Shown here piece after piece: positions 31,369 to 42,700 of a stretch of DNA of 64,000 nt; the first letter of the stretch is position 1, and each line of letters opens with the position of its first letter. Source of the DNA: Branchiostoma lanceolatum (taxonomy: Eukaryota; Chordata; Leptocardii; Amphioxiformes; Branchiostomatidae); assembly GCF_035083965.1 (NCBI RefSeq), contig NC_089738.1, positions 8,396,734 to 8,460,733 on the forward strand, given 5' to 3'. A model generated the notes under the pieces. The model was given only the letters and a program-made list of their open reading frames with translations. It did not search any database and was not told the origin of the DNA. Made by a program: the position numbers and the translations under genes.

Positions 31369-32769
31369 TACAATCGAACGCTGACGAAAACATTCTTTAC
31401 AAAAAATCAAATCTCACATAGAACAAAGCTTTAATACGTCTATTTTATTCATCTTCCTCCCAGGACCGCCGGTGACTCTGCCCCAGGCCTGACGAGTGTG
31501 CTCACACCAGGACGGGACGTTGTTCACGAGGACGAGTACATGCACGAAGAGGACGAGTCTCTCAGCAGATGTGGCGACACCGGCGCCTTCACTACAGCTC
31601 AGTTCTCAGTAGCCATCCCCTCGCCGGGCGGAACGAACAATTGTAACACCAACAATGACGTCAGTACTCCCAGCTTTACAACGACAATATCAGCGACAAC
31701 CGCGATCGCTTCCTTGTCTACAAGTACTGCAACTGGGACTACAGAGTCAGTGACAACGACCAACGTCAACGAACAAAACCCTACCCCAGAATTGGAGCAA
31801 ACCACTCTGATCCACGTGCACAGTCCTACAACCCACCAATCAACCTCGTCTACACCAATCACTCCTGCTACGGAGCCTATCACAACGCCAGATTTTAACC
31901 AACATACAAGTAAACATGAACCGTCTACACACGGTACGCACCCTACTCACCCAGTGACAACACCCGACTTCCACCAATATACAACGACCTCTGAGCTGCA
32001 GAGCACATCGCTTTATCATGAAGAGACTCTTACAACCCACCTATCACACTCATCTACACCCAACACACCCACTTCACATTCAGTAACAACGGAAGATTTC
32101 AACGAACGTAACACCACACCGGAATCGGAACAAAAAACAACGATTCGTATGAACGCTATCTCTTCGACTCACACCCCTACTGCCGAACCATGGCCAGTGA
32201 CAACGGCAGATCTCAACCAACACACGGCTAACACTGAATCATCTACACCCGGCACTTTCACAGTACACACGGATACAACGCCCGACGTCAACCAACATAC
32301 AACCAACCCTGTATCAGAGGATACAACACACCATGTGACAACGCCAGACTTCCATCCAAAATCTACAACCCTTGGCAGGGAGCAAACAACTCCGCAACTC
32401 ACAACCCATTTGGGCGATGTCACCACCTCTGACCCACACGTTATGACCAACCCTGATACACCCTCCAAAGCAACAACAACCCCTACCACCCACGGCGTGG
32501 CAACGTTCACGACGAGACCCACAGCCGACCCAGCTTCTACAAGAGACGGGACTACACCCAAACACACAAGCAGTGAACCTTCAACTTCAACTCGTTTTCC
32601 AACAGACACCCCAAACGAAACGAAGCCAACGACAGAAAAACCACTTATTTCAACGAAGAGTTTTGAAGAGGGCCGGGTATCAGCAGGGACTAATTTGTCA
32701 ATGGCGTATGCAGTTACGGCACTAGCTGTAATTGTGTACACCATGTGCCTCAAACTTGGACATTACTGA
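26854..32769 (+). CDS. LTD-C: surface protein with three LTD-like units and a mucin-like stalk
   Basis: Five coding exons fit in phase: 26854-27269, 28061-28251, 29254-29659, 30232-30894 and 31464-32769, giving 993 aa. The signal peptide MKWILAILLAVAQLTSS leads into unit 1 (exons 1-2). Unit 2 uses exon 3 and the first half of exon 4; unit 3 uses the rest of exon 4 and the start of exon 5. Units have the INE(I/L)N..DPGTD start, FIELHN, YFVIGS, QNGPDAVALYYG, DAIVYS, LTPGRDVVHE and ESLSRC..NxC blocks. Residues from about 620 to 965 are Ser/Thr/Pro-rich with loose TTPDFNQHT-like repeats, as in O-glycosylated mucin stalks. A C-terminal hydrophobic stretch (AVTALAVIVYTMC) followed by only KLGHY could be a GPI-attachment signal or a short transmembrane anchor. 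An acceptor lies 12 nt before the ATG. Function unknown. Confidence 0.85.
27424..27612 (-). repeat. Dispersed repeat (GGAGATCTGTTT family), minus copy
   Basis: The minus strand reads GTGGGTTTGAGAGATCACTAG, then GCAGCATCCCCC, GTTGGGTTGGAGATCTGTTT and GGCGGAATTATG. The same order is found at about 49254-49440 and 50869-51076 on the plus strand. It lies in LTD-C intron 1. Confidence 0.55.
27890..28010 (+). repeat. Dispersed repeat with CACACCGGGTCACCCCTACTC, short copy
   Basis: It shares TGAGGTGAAGCA, GTGCAATGCG, CTACGGCTCGCGTTTTTG and CACACCGGGTCACCCC with the copy at 18960. It lies in LTD-C intron 1, about 50 bp upstream of exon 2. Confidence 0.6.
28061..28251 (+). CDS. LTD-C exon 2: end of LTD unit 1
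   Basis: Bordered by CAATATCAG acceptor and AGAG|GTTAGT donor, 191 nt, phase 2 to phase 1. It encodes TGLTSVLTPGQ, DESLSRCRG and the closing ATPGNENSC, i.e. the two-Cys end block of unit 1. Confidence 0.8.
28700..29095 (+). repeat. Tandem minisatellite, about 155-bp period, in LTD-C intron 2
   Basis: Copies begin near 28757, 28914 and 29065 with GCGCACGTGCACA(G/A)ACT or a variant. They share AACACGCGT(G/A)ATAAGC, TCATGATTTTGTC(C/T)AGTAGTAT and TGACAGGTGTG. The array is about 2.5 diverged copies. Confidence 0.65.
29138..29228 (+). repeat. Dispersed repeat copy (GGCGACCTTACTGCGACC)
   Basis: It carries CTGCGGCACATTGGCGACCT, CTGCGACCGAGCGATTT, a GCACGCTCAACAC block and TTTTTACGCTTTGTGTG. It ends about 25 bp before LTD-C exon 3. 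Relatives lie near 2590, 6235 and 46385. Confidence 0.45.
29254..29659 (+). CDS. LTD-C exon 3: first part of LTD unit 2
   Basis: Acceptor GTACTACAG, donor TCAAA|GTAAGT, 406 nt, phase 1 to phase 2. It encodes a short Ser/Thr linker and LLINELNSDDPGTDDTEFIE through DAIVYS. It is nearly identical to the second half of exon 4. Confidence 0.85.
30232..30894 (+). CDS. LTD-C exon 4: end of unit 2 joined to start of unit 3
   Basis: Acceptor TTCCCACAG, donor TCAAA|GTAAGT, 663 nt, phase 2 to phase 2. The first half (LTPGRDVVHEDE, DESLSRCGD) is nearly identical to the start of exon 5, and the second half to exon 3. The Thr-rich linker between units is coded without an intron here. Confidence 0.85.
31327..31370. 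repeat. (CA)n microsatellite in LTD-C intron 4
   Basis: An uninterrupted CA run of about 40 bp, roughly 95 bp before exon 5. Confidence 0.9.
31464..32769 (+). CDS. LTD-C exon 5: end of unit 3, mucin-like stalk and C-terminal anchor
   Basis: Acceptor CTCCCAG, then an open frame to the TGA at 32767-32769. After the unit-3 end block (DESLSRCGD, SPGGTNNC) come about 350 residues dominated by Thr, Ser, Pro, His and Gln, with repeats of the form TTPDFNQHT, TTADLNQHT and TTPDVNQHTT. The C-terminus is hydrophobic with a five-residue end. The frame is open through a low-complexity 1-kb sequence, which argues for selection. Confidence 0.85.
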
Positions 32770-32939
32770 GTTATTCCAAGGACATTAGAAATTTTTGTCC
32801 GCACATGTCTTCTGTGAAGACTATACAAGCCTAATGAAAACTTAGTATATGACTGAAACGTTAAAGGCTAAATTACTGATTCAGGGAAAATGATCTCTTC
32901 AACAACATAGTACAGGAGTTTTAGTCCGGTTTATAAAAA

Positions 32940-33450
32940 TGGTTAACTGTTGTTCAGTGGTTGTTGTTTAGCACCAAGGACAAAGATACCACTCTGAAAA
33001 GGTAAATGAACTGAAGTATGATGTTGATTTAAACAAGTCTCTCTTAGCATACTACATACGTACATGTCAGGATCAAATGTAGTAATTGTACGATTATTGT
33101 TCAGCACCAAGGACAGGGATAATACTAGTGCCATTTAAGGCAAATAGACATGTAGCGTTTTAATAAAGGTGATCTTTAGATGTTGATTTAGACAAGTCTC
33201 TCTTCTATAGCATACTACATAAGTACATGTCAGGATCAAAATGGAGTCATTGTACGATTCTTGTTCAGCACCAAGGACAGGGATAATACTAGTGACTTTT
33301 AAAGGCAAATAGACATGTAGCGTTTTAATAAAGGTGATCTTTAGATGTTGATTTAGTATCTCTTCTACAGCATAGTACACACATACATCTAAGGATTTAA
33401 TGGAGCCATTGCACATGATTCTTGTTCAGCACCAAGGACAGGGATAATAC
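32940..33450 (+). repeat. Tandem minisatellite, about 160-bp period, downstream of LTD-C
   Basis: The word TTGTTCAGCACCAAGGACAG starts copies near 33099, 33261 and 33421, with a diverged start near 32951. Copies share GTAGCGTTTTAATAAAGGTG, AGATGTTGATTTAG and CTCTCTT blocks. It probably overlaps the LTD-C 3' UTR or lies just beyond it. Confidence 0.75.
33162..33167 (+). terminator. Candidate polyadenylation signal of LTD-C
   Basis: AATAAA about 390 bp after the stop codon, within a minisatellite copy; the next copy has another at 33327-33332, and a third lies outside the array at 33586-33591. Which is used cannot be told from sequence. Confidence 0.3.
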
Positions 33451-33594
33451 ACTAAGATGTTGTAAAGCATGGAGTGCAGAGCTTTCATTATATACGTATC
33501 AATAGAAAAAGGGTAGAACACACACAAACATCACCACGTTTTGGATAATCTCTCTTCCATTGCGAATCATTTAATGCAATTATTCAATAAACTT

Positions 33595-36500
33595 TGCCAC
33601 AGATTCAGCCTCAACCAATACGCTCCTAATATAAATACATGACTACCACTGGAATCTACACATTTGGTAGCTATGCAGGAGCAGTTCTAGGAAACTACAT
33701 CCTTTGAACATAAGCTTCAATTCCAGCTCTAGCTATGCTTACAATAACACTTCCCAATTATCAAATTGCATTGGGATCTTGCAGCAGTCCAGATCAAATT
33801 GCAAAGGAAATATTATTGGGACAAGCTTGACGAATTTTACTTAATTTCACAATCATTTGAATCAAAACCTTTTTATTCATGTGTTGCAATTTATGTCATA
33901 TCTTCAGAGACATACAACATGTAGTCCCATCAGTAAGCGGAACTGAAGTAACTGCCAAGGGGACAAAACTTAAAGGTGGGAACCTAAAAGTATGACTATA
34001 CAAAAAAAAGAGTTTTCGTCAGTTTTCCTGGCTATTTTATTGCATGAACTCACTCCAATATCTAATGCATGGATACTATGCATTTTCCTCAACCACACAA
34101 AGGAAAAATTTCCTTAGGAGTCCATCAACCATTAATTTTAATCCTTTTCCTTTCTAATTGTTGTTGATTTTGTACCATCAACTTCTAAAGAATTGTGTAG
34201 ACATATAATGAAATATTTTAGCAAAATCAAAATAAATATAATCATCTAGATTCTGTGCAATACTTTATGAAACATTTGAACTCAAGGAAAATACCATACT
34301 ATTGAATTTAGTATAATGCAAAATGCTTGCGAGATTCTAAAATTGTCAGATGACAAATACAATGTGCATAATTAGCAGCAAATTACACTGTAGGCAATCT
34401 AAATTTAAAGGTATTCAATTCATGGCTTATACATATAATATCATAAGAATAGACATAAATCTATCACAATCAGTCAAGTTATAACCTACCTATTAATCAA
34501 CGCTGATAATCCTCCATATAATAAATCCAGCTAATAAAGCGATTAACGTGATAGCTCCTAAAGATAATTATATCTTACTGTTTATTTGAATTCTTGAAGA
34601 CATAGTATTCAGTTAGGTTGGTTTTCTTTTGTTTCATTGTATAGTTGTGGCATTTTTAGTCCTCTCTTGACCAAGAGGTACAGTATAAACAAGTTGCAAG
34701 TTGCTTGCTTCTCAAATAGAGCAAATATTTCTTGATTTAGCATTTTAGTTGACAAAAGGTTTACTTGAATATGTAGTCCCTATGCTTAAACGCAAGAAAT
34801 TGAATACATGTACATTAATGGGATGCACTTGCCATGGAATTAACTTTGATTTTACATAATGAAGTCAATTTTTCAACATGGGGCAGGGAAGATTTATGAA
34901 AAATAATTCATACTGTGAATGAGTCAAATTTTTCGTTATTTCTTCTTGGACTTCACATATTTTTCTTGCACAAGCACCTTTTTGAGCGGAAATGGAAGAG
35001 GCATGGATAAGAAGTTATACAGAATTTATGTGGTATGAGAAGTGCTTGTCTAGTACTGGCCATTCTTACTTTTCCATGTTGTATTTGGGATAACTTACCT
35101 AAATTGACTCAAGAATACTGACAGTTGTACATGTACAAAAAGTAGGTAAAATGTAACGTAGGGCACAACAGCAAAGATTTCACTGCTATGTGTGTCGAAC
35201 TATAGCATGAGCCCAGAAAAGTCTAACTGTAGCACTAGTCTATCCATTGACAATGGCTTGTTTCAATTCATCACTTCATCCAAGGAATTGAAGTACGGTT
35301 TTCGGCTTGCCTGTGTTTCTGTGATTTGGACAGTTGGACGAAATGCATTGTTGCATTGCATATGAGACAACTCTGCATTGGATATGAGACAACCTATCCA
35401 AAGTATTGAGTCAAGAATACTGACAGTTGTATACATGTACAAAAGGTAGATGAAATGTATTGTAGGGCACAACAGCAAAGATTTTACTGCCATGTGTGTC
35501 AAACTATAGCATGAGCCCAGAAAAGTCTAACTGTAGCACTAGTCTATCCATTGACAATGGTTTGTTTCAATTCATCACTTCATCCAAGGAATTGAAGTAC
35601 GGTTTTCGGCTTGCCTGTGTTTCTGTGATTTGGACAATACGGAATGCATTGTTGCCAAACATTCTAAGAGCTGCTATACTCTAGTCTGCCATATCTGATT
35701 GCCTTCTTACAGATGCAAATACATGTACGAACAATTTGTAACAATTAGGCTTACTCTACTGAGCACCAGTGGATCATGCGAAAGACAGTATAAAAGTCCT
35801 TATGTTGAATGTCAAGCATCATCTGCAAAGTTGTGTAGGAAAGAAAAACCTGAGTCTTGTGGCTATTTGGACTGAAATACTTGAATGGCAATCTGCTTTA
35901 AACACCAACCTTATCCTCATTAGCATACACAAATGCCTTAGGTTTACCCTATTTGATAATTCTCAAGTTTTCTGTTTTTTTACAAGTATCAAGCGAGGAC
36001 CCCAAGAGTGAGAAAATCATTGGACTATGACAAGAAATTGTTTTTTGGGCTTATAACCAAACAATGCCACAATAACCAGTATGAATTTTGAGCATAGAAA
36101 TAGAATGTGCTGAGGAAAGTAAAAAGGTAGCTCTTTTGTGGAAGGACTTTTTATAAGGACTAGTTGTTGGAAGATAAAACTTAGAGAGCAGTTCATGTCC
36201 GTTGGAGGAAATATCCATATAGACCAATCCCATAGTCCATCTCAGTTGATACATATACATTGTAAATGCATTAACAAATAGTACAAATGTGAACAATTTG
36301 ACAGAGGTGCAGCCACTCTCTTATTGGTTGAACTACTAACTTTGATTGACAGTTGGGATTGGTCTATTGCTGCTTTGATAAAGACAAAAGTTTTTTTTCT
36401 TCAGAAAGTACAAACGAACTTTCTTCTGAGGATCTGAATAATTTGATGATCCTGCAAAAACACTTGAGGAAATTTTTCTTTAATACAATTTTTTTACCAT

Positions 36501-36617
36501 TAGTTCTAAGGAATTTGCTTTTTAAGAAACAATTTTGCTATTGCAATTTCAGGGTAGTTGTTTTGTTTCAACTATAATGTTACTTCAAGGGGGATATCAC
36601 ATTGTAGAAATATAAAC
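33595..36617. other. AT-rich intergenic region between convergent LTD-C and glycogenin
   Basis: No supportable gene. It contains the 300-bp tandem duplication at 35107-35633. A minus-strand ATTAAA at about 36478-36483 is a possible glycogenin polyadenylation signal. Confidence 0.4.
35107..35633 (+). repeat. Tandem duplication, two copies of about 225 bp 301 bp apart
   Basis: The block from AAGAATACTGACAGTTGTA to TTTCTGTGATTTGGACA occurs at about 35107-35331 and again at 35408-35633 with few differences. Shared words include GGGCACAACAGCAAAGATTT and CATGAGCCCAGAAAAGTC. No coding function is seen. Confidence 0.8.
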
Positions 36618-36785
36618 CTAACTCTTGATTTGAGCGTCCAGTTTCTTCTGAATATTCTCGAAGCGGTCCAACCCGGTGAAGTCGATCTCGCCACGCTCCC
36701 AGGCGCGTCGGTGATCCTCTGATGACACGTGCGCCGGCGAATCACCTCCGTAAACTTGTAGCTGGGCCAGCTGGCCGGTAAGGTC
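36618..36785 (-). CDS. GYG: Glycogenin exon 8: glycogen-synthase-binding C-terminus
   Basis: Acceptor GATTTTCTAG, phase 0, 56 codons with a TAG stop. It encodes [17 protein letters not shown] and the conserved terminal helix [25 protein letters not shown]. This segment docks glycogen synthase in animals. Confidence 0.9.
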   Translation of the reverse strand, partial: DLTGQLAQLQVYGGDSPAHVSSEDHRRAWERGEIDFTGLDRFENIQKKLDAQIKS

Positions 36786-39700
36786 CTAGAAAATCCAAAA
36801 GGAGAAAATTAGCATATCCTCTGAGTCAGTGCGACCTCTAACCTTTGTACCCAATGTGGCTTCCCTGTCTCTTCTAAGTGCTGAACTTTGACATTTGACC
36901 CGGCTAAATCAGTGGATTTTCAAGGTCATGTGAGACTCACATTAGGAATGAATGATAATCTTTATGTCATCAGAAAATTAAAGTTTAATCATGTTAAATG
37001 TTGGTTTGAACGAATTCAGGGTCAGTGCAGCGTTACTTTGTCTTGCAGAAGCATACTACGAGACTCAGTATTATGCTTGGCTTGCAATAGGTGCTGCAAT
37101 TTGTGGAATGCAAGACGATTGGCTGAGTGCCAAGGTCAGAGTTCAAAGGTCAGCAGGTCAAACTGTTCCTGCCTGCAGCAAACTCCAGAGTTTCCACACA
37201 TATCACAGGTACAGAGCACCAAATAAGTGCGTCTAGATCCAAATATGGATCTAAAATTTCCACACATGTCACAGATACAGAGGACCAAATAAGGACATGT
37301 AGATTCAAACTTGATACAAGGCACCAAATACAAGGGCATCTACATGTAGATCCAAATAAGGATGATTTTTACACTGTAGATATTAGCAACATTTAAAACC
37401 ACGGTCAGTGCGGTTCCATCTCTCTAGGCTTTGTGATTTCTGTAAGTTTAAGGTACAACGTGTGCACGCTAAATCCAAATTCACCATAATTTATAAATTC
37501 ATAATGTTATCTAATCTCAAAAGTAAAACGAAAAATACTGTAAAAAAAAATTCTGTGAAACCTTCAAGATGTTTGCCAAATCCCATGCTCCCACCTGTCA
37601 ACAGTAGGGAAAAAAAAGAAGAAAAAAAGTAAAAAAAAAGTGAAAAATGATCTTCAAGTTTGTGAACTGTGAAAAGTTGTTTGATAGCTGTTTTAAACAG
37701 GTTATATAGCATGGATCCGTCTGTACGACTTTATATGTGCTTGTGACACTTGGTTTTGTGGCAATGATCTTGTACAATCATGGATATTTGGGGAATGAAG
37801 CTTGCCCAGGAACAACTTTCACCACTGTGATCAAAAGTTTGAAAATGCAACTGTAAAAGACCACACTCCTGATGAAAAAAAATGTCTGCAAGAAAAAATG
37901 AAAAGATTGTCAAAAGTTTTGCCTGCAGTACCGGTAATGCTGTGAAATAATAGGACCATGGAAGTATTTTGATAGCCTTGCCCAAAATACCTTTGCTCAA
38001 GGAACGAACGCAAACAAATTTTTAACTGTCAAGAGGAAGACATGTTGAATGCAGTTCAAACAGTTGCGATTTTCAGAAGATAAAAGCACTATCCGTCTTA
38101 GTATCATATATCATAGGTAAAAAAGGGTGCATTGGGTCTATTCTAGATCTAAGCTACAAGTGTGTGGTCTTCTACAATGTAAGTTGAAAATACCTCAAAT
38201 TGAATGTTTCAAACACCTACATGTACTAACTAAATTGTGACATGGCCAGAATTAAAGATCAGATGCTGTCATAACATGACCTGATTTTACACTTCAAGTA
38301 CTTAATCATATTAAACAAAAATTGTTAACATTACCTCTGTCAAAAAAAGTTAATGATGATTCACAATAGATAATTTCTGGACCTTGTCACAATGGCGTCC
38401 TTTTTTTCATTTCATACTTAAGATGAATTCAATGTTTAAAAAAATGTATATCAATGCATGTTTTGTTTTGATGTTATGACAGCACAGCACTTCTAAGTTC
38501 ACTCAAAGAGCTACACAATGTACGGGTTTCCAATGGAATGGTGGAGAGTTATCCTGTGATATGAGTGAAGTCTGCAGCAAGCAGCAAAGCTGGTGTGTGA
38601 TGACAGGGGAATCATTCCACATATCGTCTAAGAAAACACATGAAACCCTACACTCTACATAATATACAACATAGTCAAACAATACTTTCTTTTTGTAGAT
38701 GAGGCATCCATACATATTAGTAACTTCAGTTTCAGGACTGTCAAAGATTCATCTCTTCAAGAGAAAACCATTGCCCCACCCCCAGAAAAAAGAAAGACGG
38801 AAAAAAAGATGAATTGTCACTGGTAGAGAAATCGACATTTTCTCACAGTCCTTGGTCGGTGTATATAGATCCCTTCTCTACCAAACACAACTCAAGTCAA
38901 CACAACTGAACGACACTGTCGAAGAACAACAAAATCTTGAGTACAAAGAGTGCGAAGCGGTACAAAGTCGCAAAGCCGGAACAGGTAGGGGGGCAGCGAA
39001 GCGGGTACGAAGCTGCGGCAGCGTGTCGGTTTCTACGCAATACCTCTGCCGTGTCCCCGAGGGAGGACACTCCGGACGTGTCTACGGGCGTGTCATCACA
39101 CAACGTCGACTGTGATTCCGAGCTCTCATCTCCCTCTGACAACGACAAACACTCTGACTGGGACTGGTCCTCAAACTCATTCCCATGATGCACTGGCTCC
39201 TCTATCCCATCATCCTCTTTAATCTCATTCCCATGATCCTCTGGCTCTTCTATCCCATGATCCTCCTCAAAATCATCCCCATGGTGCTCTGGCTCTTCTA
39301 TCCCATCATCCTCTACTTCAGAATCAGAGTTATCGTGTGGTTGTTCCTGCGGCAAGTAGGGTGCGTGTGGGGGAGGGGTGTCAAAGTCCCTACCCTGGTC
39401 GTCCTTCCCATCATGCACTGGGGTGAAATGTTTTCTGGGAGGGGTTGGCGGATGCCATGGAGGAAAGCGGCGTGGACTTTGCGGCAGCGGAATCCTATCC
39501 GGGGCTCTATCCTACGCAAAGTCCAAGCAAACATACTATGTATACGGTATGACAGATGTACATGCATGCATGTCGGATATCTGCCGTTAAAGTTGAACAG
39601 CATGTTTATCAAACAATGCACTGAACAACTATACAACGTCAAGATTTAGGGAAAGACAAGCAGAAGAAGGAATTATGTATTATATATGGTTATGAATTTT

Positions 39701-42700
39701 CATTGTTAAAAAGCTAAAGATTATGCACATAGCCTTCTGTTTTTTAAATTTTCTGTAAAATTTATGCAACAAAACGTTTTCCGAAGCATTAACATTTATG
39801 ACGAAATATGAAATCAATGAATGGCACCACAGGTAAAAGTCTTCACAACTGCATCTTTAGTAAATTTGTACAAGACATTTACATCTGATAAATCACTAAC
39901 TAATCTTACCTCTAGATCTACATGTACAACACCATGGGGATATAATTAATGGTCTTACTTGCAGAAAATTATTGGAAGCTGGTATGATCAAATACAGTCA
40001 AACCTGGTCTCAGCAACCACTCAAGGGATTTAGAAAAATTTTTCTGAGGAGGAGTGGTTGCTACAGACAATGGGTTGGTTGGCTGGATATACATTCTAAC
40101 TGTTTATCAACTGAATCGGTATCTTTACCATTGTATTCCCATTGTGAAGATTACATGATTGTGTGTATCCGAAAATGTAAATGTTTCTAATCCTGGTGTT
40201 AAAATATGAAATTAAAGGCTGTCGATGTCGGTGCCTGCAGAAATTTTTAATTTAAAGGCACCCAGAGCATTTTATGAGGCTCGAAAACTGGAAATATTCT
40301 AGTTGCTGTAATCTTTATGAAATTGACATTTAATGCCACTGTTTACCACATTTGCGTACCGATGTCTTATCAAAAGTGCTCAAAAGCGGCACAAAAATAA
40401 GCTACATGGTGATCTTTTAGTATCACGCGCCTAGTGTAAATAGACTGATACCATAGCCCCGCCCACCACCGTCAAAACGTAGAAATGCAAAATTAAAACA
40501 TAAAAATGTAAATATTTGACGGACATGCAGTCACTCTCTCATTGGTTGAACCGCTAATTGTGATGGACAGTCAGGATCAGTCTATTAAGGCTTGGATTTT
40601 CTATCAGTTTTCACAACACAACGACATCGTATCTTTGCTCCTTTAATGTCGATATGTAATGGTATAGTGTTATTGAAACTTACTATGTGTAGGAATTACT
40701 AGAAATTGGATTTTTTTATTCAAGTTTCAAGCCTCATTAAATGCTCTGGATGCCTTCAAAATGGCTGCTGCTGGGCTTGGTGCTGCTGTCAATCAATTTT
40801 GATTGTTCAGTGGGGTAGTGTTTGCTGGTTGGTTAAGACCGTTGGTTGATTAGCAAAGGGTCTTGATACATGTATGTAAAACAGGACAGAACTGTTTTAA
40901 TGTGGCTTGTGACTGGAGGTGGTTGGCTGCCCAGCTTTGACTGTATCCACAAAGAGGCATCATTGGTCAAGACGCAACAAAATCATGACACATATGCAAA
41001 TGAAGCTGAAATTAGCTTTGTGCGCTGGAAGCTGTTCTTGCGCAAATGAATGTTAATTAAGCATTAATCAACAAGCTCACATCAGACCACCACAAAGGCA
41101 CTGCAAAGCTGTTAATAAAAGAAGCTCAGATTGGCGTGGAAAAAAAATCGTCATACTGAGACACTTGAAATTAATAGATTTCCACACAAAAGAAAGGAAT
41201 TAAAAGAAAGAAATTTGGTTCGAGTGTCGTTCGTAAAGATTAGTTCAATGTCACTTATAGTTAGACCCTTAAGAGATTATCTTAGTAAGTAGATACACAT
41301 CACTTATGAATAATAATCATTTGACTATGATTATGCTGAAGTTCAGGGCTGGAAATATCTTTTCAGCATACCTGAATTTACTCTCACCTCATTGTCTCGT
41401 AGTAATTCTAAGAAGCAAATATTTGCAATGCTGGCATGGTAAGACCGTAGCAAAATCCAGGACCACTTTCCAATGATTTGTCTGGCTTGGTTAGGATACA
41501 AACAGCAAGCAAAAATTTCAATTCTTTGTTTGCTTGCTTTTTTACCTATGGGTATGATATCAGCAATTAGTTCACTAACTTAGAAGTGTTTCGAGCCCTG
41601 CAGAATATAATGCTCAAAAACCAGTCAGAAAGTGTACATTACTGAATCACACCACGCATTGCAAAGATCAGAAGCTAAGTCTTGTTAGAAAACTGCAATA
41701 AGTTCACAAATGTTTCATATAACACTGGTCTTCAAATTTGTTCAGATATTAGAAATTTGGAAAATTCAATTAAATTTAATCCAGATAATTGATATCAATC
41801 ATTCACATACTTCAAAAGACATACTGTAAATGTGGAAATGTTTGCGGTGGTTTTAAGTTCGCGTCTGAAATAATAGTAGCGCTACAGTCACCCAATGGAA
41901 TGGCTTTTCGTGGTGGTTTCAAGTTTGCGTTAAGAGCTCACCACTGCAAACATTTCTGCATTATTTACAGTAGTTGTCTGATCCGACATATACAGCTCAG
42001 CGCATTTAAGTTCGCGTGGTTTTTATTTCGCGCTAAGGCAAAAATGGAGTGTTTGCGGTGGTTTTAAGTTTGCAGCAGCGCTATTGTCACATACTGCTAC
42101 AATATTGGACAAAAACGTTCGCGGTGGTTTTAAGTTTGCAGTAAACCGTAAACCGTGAACATAAAACCACCCCGAACATTCCTGCATTTACAGTATCAGA
42201 TGTCCAAATTACGAACTTCTCAAATTTTCTCCAGTGTTACATGAAATTGATATATAGATATTATACGAATGTTAGTGGAAGAATAGATAGTTACTGGGGG
42301 AAGCTACAAGAGGAGGGTACAAGTCACAAACCTGGGTATCTCCCACATGGTCACCAGAGAGGAGCTGGACAGTGGACATGACAGGTGGTTGGTTAATGAA
42401 GAAGCTACACTGTACCTGTGTGCTATGTTAGGGACAAATGTATGTGATTTGGGTATATTCAACCTTAACCAATACATGCAAGAAGTCAGGCTTTTTTCTA
42501 AAACTGAGTGCATTATGATAGTACTAGTACTAGTACATGGATTTTATTCATGCATTATAAAGAAATGAAGAATCCAGGCATACAATTACATATTATATAT
42601 CATATGACTTTGTATGCTACTAGTAATGTTGTACTGTGAAAGAGGTTGGAATATACACAAGTATATGTACTACATTTTATACGTTGTTACTGTAGTGGCG

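Noticed and set aside
4649..32769. The LTD proteins as nuclear lamins
   Set aside because: They have signal peptides, tandem LTD-like units, a conserved Cys pair and membrane anchors. No coiled-coil rod, nuclear localisation signal or CaaX box is present.
38852..39649. Several plus-strand ORFs over glycogenin exon 7
   Set aside because: They are shadows of the acidic exon. The minus frame has matching phase-0 splice sites on both sides.
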